Source: Conoideocrella luteorostrata
Lineage: Eukaryota; Ascomycota; Sordariomycetes; Hypocreales; Clavicipitaceae
NCBI GenBank assembly: GCA_032433595.1
Contig: JASWJB010000159.1
Coordinates: 31,002-95,001, forward strand
Length of the DNA stretch: 64,000 bases
Direction of reading: 5' to 3'
Shown here piece after piece: positions 24,429-35,771 of the stretch (its first letter is position 1; each line of letters begins with the position of its first letter). A program made the translations under genes and the position numbers. The notes under the pieces are model-generated. The model saw only the letters and a list, made by a program, of their open reading frames with translations, ran no database searches and had not been told where the DNA came from.

Positions 24429-26588
24429 GAGAATCTACGGACGGCAATATCACCATTATGAAACAGCTTCTCAATTGGCTATCGGAAGCAGGCCTTTGCA
24501 GTCCACGGTATAAGCACAGAAGGTACCCAAGCCACTCACAAGACGATTCAAATCATGGAAGCAGAGCTCAGATAAGCTACGAGGACATATTACCTCCATT
24601 ATGTTCAAAACAGATACGATCAAACACTCGGCGGGCCAATTGCCCCCGTTTTAGTGCGTGTGTGCGAGAACCGGCACACAGCATTCAGTCTACTATATAA
24701 CGTGCAGCTCCAGCGGCTTGTTACACTCTCTCCTCGCCAGAAAAGCCACTTGAATTGAACATAAATGGCTTGTATTCAATACAATATATAATTCATGTAC
24801 ATTTTGTCTACGGCGTAGTATATATCGTTTTAAACCAACTTTTAGGTACAAATGCAAATTGGTTACAGGCACTCTTTCTTTCCTTCCCAACGATGTGCGG
24901 TAGTTGTCATGTACCTATTAGTACTTAAGACGATGCAGCAAGCCGTCAAAGACGATGCAGCTAGACGTCATAGACGCAATGTCACCACCTCCATAGCCCC
25001 ATTCGTAACTTGAACCTCTCTACTCATTGACTGTATTATTGCAGTAATATCTGATGCCAGTCTATTCTGGCAACTTGCAGCCCTTGAATGTAAAGTACAG
25101 GTTTCACAGAGCCTAGACCTCGCATAAATAATTAGGATCCTATGCTCAAGATTAAACCCTCCACAAACCACTTGAGCTGGATTGATGCTACGAGATGTCT
25201 ATGTGGGGAGCTACGTCAGCTAAACATTATTTCCTGCCTAAAGATGCGCAACACTTGCCACCTGGGAAAGGACGGCTCCTTCTGCTGGATCAGACGACTT
25301 TACCTCCTACTCTCCACTAGGAATATACGTAATCAAAAAAGACTTGCTCTGTCTTGCTTATTTCACGATGCACTAATCCCAGAACCCAAGAAGTCTCTAA
25401 AACCATCATCACCAATCCCCGAGCTCATGATGAAGTCCGTGGTTTAGCGACGAAACCAACCTCCCCCGCCGCCGCCGCCGCACAGCCGCCTTCCCTCCCC
25501 AATTCATTCCTCGTCGTCTTTTGCCGCAGCCGCTGCCGCCTTCCCCTCATCTCCCGGTTCCTCCTTCTTCGTTTGTATTGTTTCCTCTTCCTCTTCCTCT
25601 CCTAGAAAATGCCGTTTAAAGCCATAAAATCCCCAAGCTCGTCGAGCTCATGAATAAGGTAGGATGGTGGAAGAAGTAGTCTGGTAGAAGGAACTCGAAG
25701 GACAGATTGGGAATGCTAGACTCACTTCCGCACGTGGCTTTTGCTGACAACTTGCTTTCCGAAACTGAAATGAGTTTAAAGTGCTCGTCCCAGATGTGAA
25801 AGAAACTACTTTGACTTGCGCTCATTAATGGATAAACAAGAGGGCTTGCTGCTTGATTAATAAGCTTGTTTCTTCCGTAAAGTATACATCGACACCACAG
25901 ATCCTACACGAGATCCTCTAAAAGCATCTTGGCCCTATTAAGTGAATGCAGTGTTATAGGGGCAGGGACAGCGGCGGATTCGTTACTAGCAAATGCCAAG
26001 TCGAGCAAGGTTTTATTAAAGATGTTGAATTTAAGGACGTTGATCAGATGACTGTCGACGTTCTCTTCAAGTTTTGCGGGCGTTGTGATCTCCCGCGCCG
26101 GAACTCCATCACACTTAAACCCACTAACTCTACCAACTTCCCACAATATCTAGACTCAGCCGATCTCGGTCACGTAATGTTTATAACCGCACTATTGACA
26201 ACGGCTCTTTCCAAGGAAACAAACTAAATTCGAGTAGGCGATGTTAACGTGTCCGGTACCGGCCTGGAAGTATCCCTGAACGGTTGACCTACCCACATCC
26301 ACTAAACACCAGCATATCAGCTTCCCACCCTAACATCTCCTGTCACCAATATGCCTCTCGATACCCCCCCACAGAATTGAATCGTTCTTCCTGCTATACA
26401 AGTACAACCACATTGCCCGCTTCACCCTGTACCTAGTATCTTCGTAGCCGGATGCCTTTCAATAGTATCAAGATGAAAAAAAAAAACCCCGTTTTCACTC
26501 GAAATCAAGCCTTTTTATGTTTTAAAGCCCGAAACAGGAAATCTTCTGCGGCACTCAGGGAAAAGAGATGAAACAAAAAGAAAAAGAA
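24429..26588. other. gene-poor stretch upstream of tRNA-Pro
   Basis: No gene is recognised. A (CCG)n-like tract lies at about 25464-25482. A 93-codon open frame at 25946-26227 (+), with KDVEFKDVDQMTVDVLFKFC and a hydrophobic end, is the only one with some protein character; I do not recognise it, and it may be a relic of a larger element. A poly-A run is at 26474-26484. Confidence 0.4.
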
Positions 26589-26676
26589 GGGCCGAACCGG
26601 GATTCGAACCCGGGGCCTCTTGCAGTTGAGCATATGCAATCCCAAAGCAAGAATCATACCACTAGACCATTCGGCC
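26589..26676 (-). tRNA. tRNA-Pro (UGG) with a 16-nt intron
   Basis: Read on the minus strand, the acceptor stem is GGCCGAA/TTCGGCC with discriminator C. The D arm is TGGTCTAGTGGTATGA and the anticodon stem CTTGC/GCAAG. The loop starts TTTGGG, so the anticodon is TGG, and the T arm is GGTTCGAATCC. A 16-nt insert (plus-strand 26625-26640) sits directly after position 37, the standard place for nuclear tRNA introns. The mature length is 72 nt. Confidence 0.95.
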
Positions 26677-28483
26677 GCTTATCTGTGGGGTTTGAAAGCA
26701 TTAATGCTACTTATACATGGCTTATGTCATACCAGATGGTTCTACTGTGCTTGTACGTTGTTCTTCACTTATCATTTGTGAACGGTTGTAGCAGGTGCAC
26801 GCGCGCGGAAACAACTAAGCAACTAGTCATGGAAAGAGCTGCTCATGTAGGGTGCTGATCCTTTCATTATTATGCCACGACAAACCAAACGCATGCGTTC
26901 GCTGAGCCTGGAGACCTCGAAATTACTGCGACGCATGACGGTTGGCGGCCTCTCGACCTTAACTACACTACAAGTACTCTGTACAAAAACGAGCATCATT
27001 ACCCTTTGAATCAATGACTGAAACAAGTACGGAAGCGACCCTGGCAATGCATTCAACCAAATTTAGGAGTCGGGAGTTTAGTCTCAAAAGGTGCAGCCTG
27101 TAAGGATTATGTGCCAGGAAACCATCGTTTGAAGCAGCTCGTTGGCTGGTCCGTCTTTTCAATGAAGTGGCAACGCTGTCCGCGGCGGGCCCACCTTCAA
27201 CGGCTCGTCTTTTTAGCGGCTCAGGTGCCGCTCTTGAAAACGTGGGTGCCCTGGACTAATAACGTCGTGTTGGTATGGAATGCCACCGGCTTTGCTCAGT
27301 CTCGATCTGCTCTCACGATAGTTTTACAATCATAGAACTTCCCAGTTCATAGACACACAGACAAATTTAACGGCATGCCGGCCCAAAGACGAAAATGCTC
27401 CCTGTTCACACGTTCATCGAGAATAAACCAGCAAGGAGGTTTAAGGCGCACATGCCCAGCCACTGTTCCTCCCGCATGGCCCAACCCCACCATTCTGCAG
27501 ACCAGGGGAAATGAATGCGGTGGCATGATGTCTTTGGCATCTTGCTGCATCGGCCCAAGTACGGGGCAACGGGGCACTGAGCACTCCAACACCAGGGTAC
27601 TTGTAGGTACTGGCGGAGCGAGCTTATCTGAACGGTTATGCGGAGTACTCCGTACTTACCTAGTAGGCAGTTATAGGAAGCAGTGTCAAGCACATGGAGT
27701 AAGTACGCTGTACTTGCGCTGGTCATGTACCTGCACCGGGCGACTACATGAACCTTCATGCACACAACATCAAGTCAAATGAGAACCACCTGCTGCTCCG
27801 AGCGGAGCTTGAGAAAAGATGATGCAGCTGGGATGCTCATGACGGCAATATGCAAAGCCAAGAAGGCGTGGCTGGTTAGTCCAGATGGCCGCACTACATT
27901 AATTGTAATCATGGTGGTCACGTTGGACAGCCTGGCAGCTAGACAGCCAGTCCGCTGGTTCCCACCATTGAGCTTTCCCCAGATTGAGCTTGCACTGATG
28001 ACAAGCTGAGACGTTGCTCCCTTGTCCACTCCTGCTGTCTGGTTGACCTGCGCCAGTCCAGCCCAGTCCCCTCCTTCTTGACTGCTTGCTTGCTTGCTTG
28101 CTTTGCTTGCTTAATTGCTTGCTGTTCCCCTCCTCTTCTATTGTTCTCTTCGATTTTTCCCCTTTCATCTTTCACCATCTTCAACTGCACTCGTATCCGT
28201 TTCTCATCGATCACCAAGCATCGTTTTCTTCCAAGCTTATCTGCTTGTTACATCCTTTGCGAGGTATCTACATGCATCCCCATCTCCCCTAGCCCTCAAT
28301 ATTTGTGGACTCTTCATCCTTAAGCTAAAGCTTTGGGACTGAGCTGGTGCATGCAGCTTGTGAATACCGTATCCCTATCGACCAGGTTTTGCTGACTCTA
28401 TTTGCTTGGCTAGAGGAACACTCCAAAATACTGCAAGTCACGCTGGTGGTAACTTTTTTCTCGACCCCAATCTAACTTTCAAA
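26677..28483. other. gene-poor stretch, then leader of the Ala/Pro-rich gene
   Basis: No gene is supported. A TACGGAGTAC-type inverted motif lies at 27641-27655. From about 28060 the sequence is pyrimidine-rich with a CTTG repeat, and is probably the promoter or 5' leader of the gene starting at 28484. Confidence 0.5.
28083..28124. repeat. imperfect TGCT tetranucleotide repeat
   Basis: About nine copies of TGCT/TTGC occur with small interruptions, within the pyrimidine-rich region upstream of the Ala/Pro-rich gene. Confidence 0.85.
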
Positions 28484-29228
28484 ATGCCTGGCATACGTAT
28501 GTTCTTCTGCCCCCCAGTCCAGATCTTCACTCACGTCGTCTTTGTGTGAAGCCATCTCAACGGCTTCCATTAGCAAACTTGGGCTAACACCTTGCTCTTA
28601 TCTTCAGCTCTTCACGCTCTTGACAACCTCAAGGCCAAGCTTAAAGCTGCCTTCAAGAAAAAGGGAGAGAAAAAGACCGGTGCCGCGAAACCTGCCGAAG
28701 CTGTTGACAATGCAGCCGACACCACCAAGCCCACTGAGGCTGCCGCGACTGCCGCTGCAGCTCCTGCTACAACGACAACCGTCACCAGCGGCGCGACTGA
28801 GACCAAGCCATCCGCTCCAGCAGCTCCTGCCTGTAAGATTCATACTGCGCCTTCATTCACCTTTATTATTAATTCTCGTCTTTACTTCATCTATTCGGGT
28901 TTTGTGGGCTAATTTCGTCTTTCAGCTGGAGCTACCCCTGCTACTGGAGCTCCCAAGGGAGAGGCCAAGATCCAGACCCCTCCGCAAACCGAAGCTAAAC
29001 CGCCAGCCGCTGCAACCCAAGCTACTAAATCTGAAGCCGCTGCTCCCGGTAAGTGACGCATCAAACAATTTGTAGAGATCACGCTCCATCCTAACGAGGC
29101 ATCCAGCCCCGGTTGCCGCTGCCGCACCTGTCCTGCCTGAGCCAACAACTGCAGTTGCACCTGCTAAGACCACAACGCCTGCTGCCGCCGCTCCGGCTGC
29201 TGAGTCAAGCCCTGCCACCTCCACTTAA
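28484..29228 (+). CDS. small Ala/Pro/Thr-rich protein with a basic N-terminal helix (160 aa)
   Basis: Exons are 28484-28496, 28608-28832, 28926-29048 and 29107-29228. Introns are 111, 93 and 58 nt, with donors GTATGT, GTAAGA and GTAAGT. The first exon encodes only MPGI plus one base. The mature sequence opens MPGIPLHALDNLKAKLKAAF, followed by KKKGEKK, a short amphipathic basic helix. The rest is low-complexity Ala/Pro/Thr/Lys and ends with a stop just after SPATST. All introns restore a single frame of uniform composition, which supports the model. I recognise no domain and cannot assign a function. It converges on the PTPA gene. Confidence 0.78.
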
Positions 29229-29710
29229 ATGCCGCCGTAGGTGTCATGGCCTGTTGCGCAAAGCTATGCACTAGACTTTGCTATGTTCCTGTTGGCTTGG
29301 TTACGGATAACATCTAATCGCCGGTGTCGTTTTGAGGACCGTCTATCCGGGGTCTTGTTGTGTTTGCATCAGAGTGCATTGGTTGGTTCATTGTTGCGTT
29401 TGTTGGAGCGCTGGATACTCACAGGGGAGGAGGGAGGCTTGCGATATATTCTGGGGCTTGCAACTTATACCCCACGCCTCACGATCATCGTATGTGCGTG
29501 CGTTGTTTAGTCTCTCCATCATTTGGGTCTATTGTTATAATGGTCTAAGCAGTTCTGACATCGTGCTATCCACGCAAATCAAGCGGTAGTCTGTGCGCAA
29601 TCTCTTTTGAACACTCCGTCCACGTCATATAACTTCGCTCCATGACCAGATTTTCCCGGTGTCTTGAGATGTATCCCAGACTGTCCAGCTTCCACAATGG
29701 AAGCTCATCT
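29229..29710. other. convergent 3' region
   Basis: This is 3' flank of the Ala/Pro-rich gene and of the PP2A activator gene, with no gene seen. Confidence 0.5.
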
Positions 29711-31159
29711 TTATGCCCATGGCGCCTTCGTGATCGTCATTTGCGGCGCAGTGCTTCCCGATCCTGGGCCTTCGCCTCGGGATTGTCGCGACGCTAGAGA
29801 GCCTGTACTAGGACCTGGTGGCACTCTAGAATGCGGGGTCCCAGAGCCAGAGAGAGGCGGCATCCTAGTACCTTGCGTCCATGGTGCCGCCGTGCCAGTG
29901 ACAGATGGCAAAGACACTCCAGATTGTCCTGCTCCAGTTGATACTGCTGTCGTTAAAGGCTGATTTGTTATGTGAACGCTTTGTGTAGGGGGAGTTGCAC
30001 TGGGATCAACATCCCACGAAAACAACGATCCAAATGGAAAATGCTGCACCACTGGAAATTTTGAGAGCACCTCCGCATTGAACATTTTGATCATGCCCTT
30101 GTTGATCTTGCCCCAGCCGAATCGAATACCGGAGATGTCAAATAGCATAGGCGAATGTTCCCAGAACGGTGCTTTTTTCACATCATTGATAAAACCAATG
30201 GCGGAAAAGTACATGTTGGTCTGGCGCTGATCTTCTACAACGGCAGGTTTCGTCACATCCGAGGGTTTAATCGCACCTTCTACAGAGCCTTCGAGTGGCA
30301 TCGGTTCTGTATCAGAGGAGATGGGGCGGGTGAGTTGGGCGGATCCGAAGATGTAGGGGACAAATGAGTGGTCGTCGAGACCCCAGACGCCATGAGAGCC
30401 AGCGGGTTCGAGGGTGTAGGTGAGGATGAGTTTCCGAACGACTTTGAGATATCTACGAAAACTTAGCCTTAAACTTGATGCGACACAATGGGGTGCTGGG
30501 AGGGCAAGAAAAACTCACGGCTCAATCACATTGAGGACTATCTCCCTCTCAATATCAGGACTTTGCTTGCCATCTGTGAAGTACGCCAACTTCCAAAGAC
30601 ATCCCAGAAATGCAACGAAGCTCAATTCATGGCCTGTTCCGTAGTCCAACCTCTGGGCGCTTCCGAATGAGCCTAACAAGTAGCTGTGTACTTCGTCCCT
30701 GGCCGTAACAAGATTGCTTCCTTTGATTGAAAGTGCTTCACCGAGAATACCCTGTCCTAGGAGAGTGTCGAGTTTCTCCTCCACCAAGGCGAACCATGCC
30801 CGGAAACTGATGTTCCCGAAGCGCCGGGGGCCCGGATCTGGTGGAGCTTGCTCAATAAGAGCCTCTATGCTAGATAGAAGTGCTTGGAGCGCCTGGATAG
30901 AGGGAATAGAGGATGAGGAGCCTGGGACGAGGGGGAAGACGAGTGCTGAAGGGGAGGAGGGCTGTGTTCGAGGGCATAAGGCATGGTTGAGCTGGAGGAT
31001 GAAGGTGCCAATGTCGGTGTAGGCTGTGGTTGTGAGGAAGTGGTGGACGTGGTGGCCTTCGTTGATGAGTTTGGATGGTTTGGTAAATGTGTGGGAAGCG
31101 ATTTGAGATGGGGAGAGGATCTGTAAGGTAAAGAGATTGGATGCCGTGGGTGATGCCAT
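29711..31159 (-). CDS. RRD1: PP2A phosphatase activator (PTPA/RRD1 family, peptidyl-prolyl isomerase)
   Basis: Minus-strand exons are 31159-30519 and 30452-29711 (460 aa); the 66-nt intron has donor GTGAGT and acceptor GTAG and joins VLNVIEP to [12 protein letters not shown] proteins activate PP2A-family catalytic subunits and have prolyl isomerase activity. Family blocks are visible: [62 protein letters not shown], and a final [20 protein letters not shown] followed by PFGSLFSW. A Ser/Pro/Gly-rich tail of about 85 residues follows, typical of the RRD1-type fungal paralogue rather than the shorter RRD2. The paralogue assignment rests on this tail and is moderately certain. The Zds1-like gene in this window belongs to the same PP2A network. 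Confidence 0.92.
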
Positions 31160-31771
31160 GTCGGGCGTGGATGTTGACGTTACGTCCTTTTTTTTAGGGC
31201 AATTTATTTTCGATAGTTAGTTGTGACGATTTCAATGAGAAATATGGAATATGAGGATGGTTTGGAGTCGGCATGGAACTTGAGAGATGCTGTGGATTTT
31301 AGTCAGCAGGTCTTGGATGGCTCATGTCTAGATGATTACATTTAATAAGTTTACCCTAGTACTCGGTTATCTTACAGCCATGTGTATTATCGTCGAGCTC
31401 TGAAAAAAACCAAGTAAAAAAAAAATTAACCCCCGTAAAACCAAGTTCGAAGCAATATGCATTGTTAACTCTGACCATACTTCGTTCGTAACAGCTTTGA
31501 GCCATGGCGGGGTTTCGGCACGTGGATACCTAACTAGCTCGCGGCTCTTAGGTCGCCCGGCCAACACGCCCCATCATGTCGTCACTCATACAGGGCGAAT
31601 CCAGGAATGAGATGCATCCCCTGAGTTCGTAATCATATCACTGAGCTTCCGATATCGAAATGGCATCTTGATGCCTGTATGTCAATGCCGAATTCACAAT
31701 AACTCCTATCGAACGCCGACGCGTCATGGCCCTACCCCTCAGCACCAAGAAATCTTATATGAAGCCTCGAG
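31160..31771. other. divergent intergenic region
   Basis: This lies between the PTPA gene and the AT-hook gene and is AT-rich around 31330-31440. I see no gene. Confidence 0.5.
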
Positions 31772-33604
31772 ATGGTTACAACGCGAAACAGGGGCGTTCT
31801 GCAACTGAAAGAACAGCCCCTCACGGCGGCCGAATCGTCTGATAAGAGCAGAGGATTGCGCAAGCGTGGCCGACCAGTGAGCACCGCGGTGACTACTACA
31901 CAGAGGGCAACAAAACAGGCCACGAGCAGGAAGCGCACACTTCGGGATGCTGGTCTTGCAAAAAATGCGCCGCAAACTCGGAAAAAAAAGGCACCCAGGG
32001 GAGCTGTGGTGGATGAACACGCGGGAACGGCCCCTGAGGCCCCTTTTTATGACGCAATCAACCGCACCCTTAAAAAACCGTCTAAAGGGAATGGAAGGGC
32101 GGGTACAGAAGAGGACGATGACGCTGAACGGCAGCTGCAGCAAGAAAGCCATGGTGGGCAAGAGAATGAAAAGGCGGAAGTAGGCAATGCATTGGGTAGA
32201 CTAAGAACAATTGAGAAGCTATCAGAAGCGAATGAGGGGGGGCAAATACGGCTTGGAGAGCGTGGAGAGCAAAGTAGCGACGACGGCGAAGAAGAAGTAC
32301 AGGGGGCCAGCTCCAGGACTGTGACCCGAAGCAGTTCATCACAAACTAAGAATTTGGAGAAAACCACACTGGCCGATCCCATTCCACCAGACATGAAGTA
32401 CATGGAACCGAAGTCTGAGGAATATACCTACCCAACCATCTTCCTTAGCTGCAACAAACTGAACAGCATGATTAGCGACATGAACAAAACGGCGTGGATG
32501 AACCTGAAAGGGGAGTGGGCTGAAGAACTGCGCCACCAAGAGGATGAACACGGATCAGAAAACGACACCCAATGGGCTGCTCGTCATGCTGAATTCAACA
32601 AAACCAGGAGCTGCCAGAGATTTTTCAGAACAGCAATGGATTTGGCTGAGCGTTTTCGGAGCATGCCCAACGCGTCGGATCTGGAAGCCCAATATACATT
32701 TCTACGAACACAACACCAAAATATAAAGAAGGATGTCACTACTATGCAAGCTTTGGCGCGGCAGATCAAGGAAGAGCTTCAAAAGGGGGGCAGTGGAAAG
32801 GAGCTGAGTGAAAAATCTAGTGCTAAGCAAGACGGAATGGTGAAGTCAATATGCAGGAGACTTATTCCTGCACTGGTCTTTGGTTTAAAAGAGGCGATGC
32901 TTTTGGGAGGCTCGAACAGGATGCCCGAAACGCCAGAGAAAATAAGTTCCGCTCAAGGAAAATTCATGGCATGCACTCTACAGCCTGCCCTTCTTATCAC
33001 AGGGACCATCAATCAGCTCTACAGTGTGATAGAGCCAGATTCCACCAGCAAGGAGCATAACTCGGAAGACAGTGAGTCAACTACGTCGGTAGAGCCCGGT
33101 CGAAGTGACCAGTCTAAACATAGGGCTTTCGAAATATTCAAAAGGAAACTTTCGGTTTTGAATACCCACCTCCTGGCAGGTATGCAGAAGCTGAAACACG
33201 CGGCCGAAGCTCGTAAAAGGCGGCTAATGGTGGAGGAGGATGTCAGACAAGCGCGCCAGGTACGAGCTGAGGAGGAAGAAAAAATCGCAGCTCGACAGGA
33301 GAAACAAATGAAGTTGTTTAATGTTTCAACCCACAACCTTCCGACTCGAGAGGACCGTCCGCAAAGGCGATATCACAGCTACTACCAAAGGCACGGCTGG
33401 CATGAGCACGAAGACCGCGAGATTCTTGACATGATCCGCAAGGTCAGATCGCCAGATGTAGGCGTTTTTGTTACGCGACTACCCGAACGAACGGAGCCAC
33501 AGGTGGAACAGAGGATGAGCGACATGAGAGCTCGAATGAGGGCGAAATTTCTTGCGGCCGGGTTAAACCCCCCCAGGTGGTGTTACACAAGGGAAATAAA
33601 ATAG
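31772..33604 (+). CDS. uncharacterised nuclear protein with AT-hook and C-terminal SANT/Myb-like tail (610 aa)
   Basis: This is a single intronless frame from ATG to TAG, unlike most neighbours. Residues 30-36 (RKRGRPV) contain the RGRP core of an AT-hook, and the first 80 residues are strongly basic. A long charged, coiled-coil-prone middle follows, with EYTYPTIFLSCNKL near 220 and a block of Arg/Glu heptads around 470-520 (KRRLMVEEDVRQARQVRAEE). The last 80 residues (WHEHEDREILDMIRKV, then VFVTRLPERTEPQVEQRM, ending AAGLNPPRWCY) have the pattern of a SANT/Myb repeat. DNA or chromatin binding is inference; I do not recognise a named family. The TIR element at 34044 lies 440 bp downstream. 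It could be a lineage-specific gene. Confidence 0.75.
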   Translation: MVTTRNRGVLQLKEQPLTAAESSDKSRGLRKRGRPVSTAVTTTQRATKQATSRKRTLRDAGLAKNAPQTRKKKAPRGAVVDEHAGTAPEAPFYDAINRTLKKPSKGNGRAGTEEDDDAERQLQQESHGGQENEKAEVGNALGRLRTIEKLSEANEGGQIRLGERGEQSSDDGEEEVQGASSRTVTRSSSSQTKNLEKTTLADPIPPDMKYMEPKSEEYTYPTIFLSCNKLNSMISDMNKTAWMNLKGEWAEELRHQEDEHGSENDTQWAARHAEFNKTRSCQRFFRTAMDLAERFRSMPNASDLEAQYTFLRTQHQNIKKDVTTMQALARQIKEELQKGGSGKELSEKSSAKQDGMVKSICRRLIPALVFGLKEAMLLGGSNRMPETPEKISSAQGKFMACTLQPALLITGTINQLYSVIEPDSTSKEHNSEDSESTTSVEPGRSDQSKHRAFEIFKRKLSVLNTHLLAGMQKLKHAAEARKRRLMVEEDVRQARQVRAEEEEKIAARQEKQMKLFNVSTHNLPTREDRPQRRYHSYYQRHGWHEHEDREILDMIRKVRSPDVGVFVTRLPERTEPQVEQRMSDMRARMRAKFLAAGLNPPRWCYTREIK

Positions 33605-34043
33605 TAGGGAATTTTGAGTACCGGGTACGAGTAAATACTGGCAAGCCCACACATCAGGCCGTGGCTCTTTATTCCCTTTGTGGAGGGAGTTTACTGTGGG
33701 GTAGTCTTGTACCGACGAAGTTGATGGTAATTGTTATTTTAGTGCTAAGCGATGCTATGATATATGATACGATGCGAACATGGCATGTTTGATATGGGGA
33801 CAGGCACAAATAAGGCTAGTAATGTTAAAGACTTTGATCTTCAGCCTGTTTTGGGTTTGCTTGACATGAGGACGGCTGGACGGATGCCTCACGCAGACGT
33901 AGGGGTAGCATTGATGGTACTTGAGTGTGTGGAACAAAGAGGGTAATGCAGCCGCATTGTGCTCGCAGCAGCGGAGCATATTCCGAGCGGCACCTCGGCT
34001 TACTCCACTGTGGTGCTGGCGCCACACCGCCAGAACGGCCTTA
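33605..34043. other. 3' flank of the AT-hook gene
   Basis: No gene is seen between the AT-hook gene and the inverted-repeat element. Confidence 0.5.
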
Positions 34044-34309
34044 CCAGGCAAGCGGGGGACAATTTAACTGAGCCATCTAGGTAGCATTAACTCTGCAAGA
34101 GATTAATGCCTTGGCGACCAAAAACAAGAAAAAAATTAATTTAAAAAAAAAAAAAAAAAAAAACTATTATATAGCTTAAATAGCTATTTAGGTAATAAAT
34201 TTTATTAATAATAAGCTTTAATTGCATCTGTGGTCGGCGTTCGAATTGAAAGGGTCAATTGGACAACATGGACGAAATGGCTCAGTTAAACTGTCCCCCG
34301 CATGCCAGG
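34044..34309. mobile_element. 266-bp MITE-like element with 33-bp terminal inverted repeats
   Basis: The left end (34044-34076) and the inverted right end (34277-34309) match at 30 of 33 positions; both carry GCGGGGGACA and TTTAACTGAGCCAT. The interior is AT-rich with a poly-A run (about 34142-34163) and has no coding capacity. Size, long TIRs and lack of ORFs fit a non-autonomous DNA transposon. I see no clear target-site duplication: the flanking CCAGG/CCTGG belongs to the inverted repeat itself. The family is not assigned. Confidence 0.75.
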
Positions 34310-35771
34310 TTGCTTCCCCCCTGTGACGCGACATTCCCCAGTCGCGACGCGTTTGGTTTTCTTCTGTCCGGTGATCAAATTGGGTACCCGCGGTAATTTT
34401 ATTTTCTGGATTAGTGCGGTGGCATTGGACCCTGATGAGAGAAGGGGGGAAACATTGGCGAATGCAAAGACTATTTGTTCTATTCCGTACGGAGTATCCG
34501 TACTAGCACCCCATATCGATGTTGAAGTAAATAAATGTCCAAATGCCATACGGCGTAGAAGCTGCCAGCTTCGACTGCAGCAATGACAATGCACCGGAAG
34601 CCCAGTTTGGTTGGTCGTTGGAGCGCGCAGACCACATTTGGACAAGCGAATGGATGAGTGAGGGGAGGGGTACGGAGCTGTATTTCACTTTAAAATGCTT
34701 AGTTCAACATTTTGATGGAGCACCGAGGTGAGATGAGATGCAATGTCTTCGGCTGAGACGAAATGGAGGCTACGGAGTACGGAGTACAATCTTGTACTCT
34801 ACAATACGTCTACACATCCTACTGGCTGAATTCAATGTGATGCTTCGTCTCGTCCTTGGAATGTTTCTATGAGATTTCTTTTACGTAGTACAGATTGGGG
34901 TCCACGGTCTGCAGTCTGCAGTTCACAGCCCACAGATTACGGCTGAATGACGACGTCTGATTCTGCTCCATTCAATGACTAGGCTATGCGACCCTTGCCA
35001 GAATCCAATGGGGAATGAAACTCTGAAGTGGTGGTGGTTCATGCGGACTGACTGGACTGCTCGGGTCCTGGCTGGCAGCCAGCGTTCTTGCCTGATGGAC
35101 CTGATGGACCTGATGGACCTGGACGCCTCCACACCGCAGCCACCCCTGGATCAATTCCTGGCATTTCAAGGAGCTCCCTCCCCTTCCCTGCCTCTGCACC
35201 ACCGCCTCTCTTCGCCAAAACGGTTCTTGCATCCCTATTATTGCCAGTTTGGGTGCGTTCTTTATTTACCCTGCGTCATTGTATTGGCCCTCTGTTTGTT
35301 TGCGTCTATAGTTTTTGCTGGGTCGATTCGAATTGCTCAGTACATCGTCAGGAGAAGCTACCCGCACCGCTTGCAACCCGCAGTCCCGGTCCTCGTACAA
35401 CATTGAGCTCAACGGCGGAGCTGTGTAACCTTGCGACGTTGGACTAGAACGAGGTGAGAAACGTCATGATCCTGCTTTTTACCTGCATTGCGACACATGC
35501 TCGCCATGGATGCTCTGTCCTTGCTCTGCATGGAAGAAATGCTGTACTGGACAACACAACCACAGACAATTGAAGCGTCCACTTATGATCTTTGCCCACC
35601 GCCGATCTCTTGTACTCGAGGGCACTCGTCATCAAGAGGGGAGAGGGGCCTAGAGAAAATCCTTGCACCGCAAAGAATAATAATATTTTGGTTGGTTGCT
35701 AACTCAACGTCTTTGTGCTGCAGTTTTCACAAGTTCATTTATAAAACTATTTTCATAATTCAACATCCATA
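34310..35771. other. intergenic region upstream of the coiled-coil gene
   Basis: TACGGAGTAC-type motifs lie at 34484-34503 and 34771-34787. A short 9-bp tandem repeat lies at 35091-35121. The last kilobase is probably promoter and 5' leader. No gene is supported; open frames here lack protein features. Confidence 0.5.
35091..35121. repeat. three copies of a 9-bp unit (CCTGATGGA)
   Basis: A perfect triple tandem repeat of 9 bp, with one strand encoding Asp-Gly-Pro-like triplets. It has no evident coding context. Confidence 0.85.
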
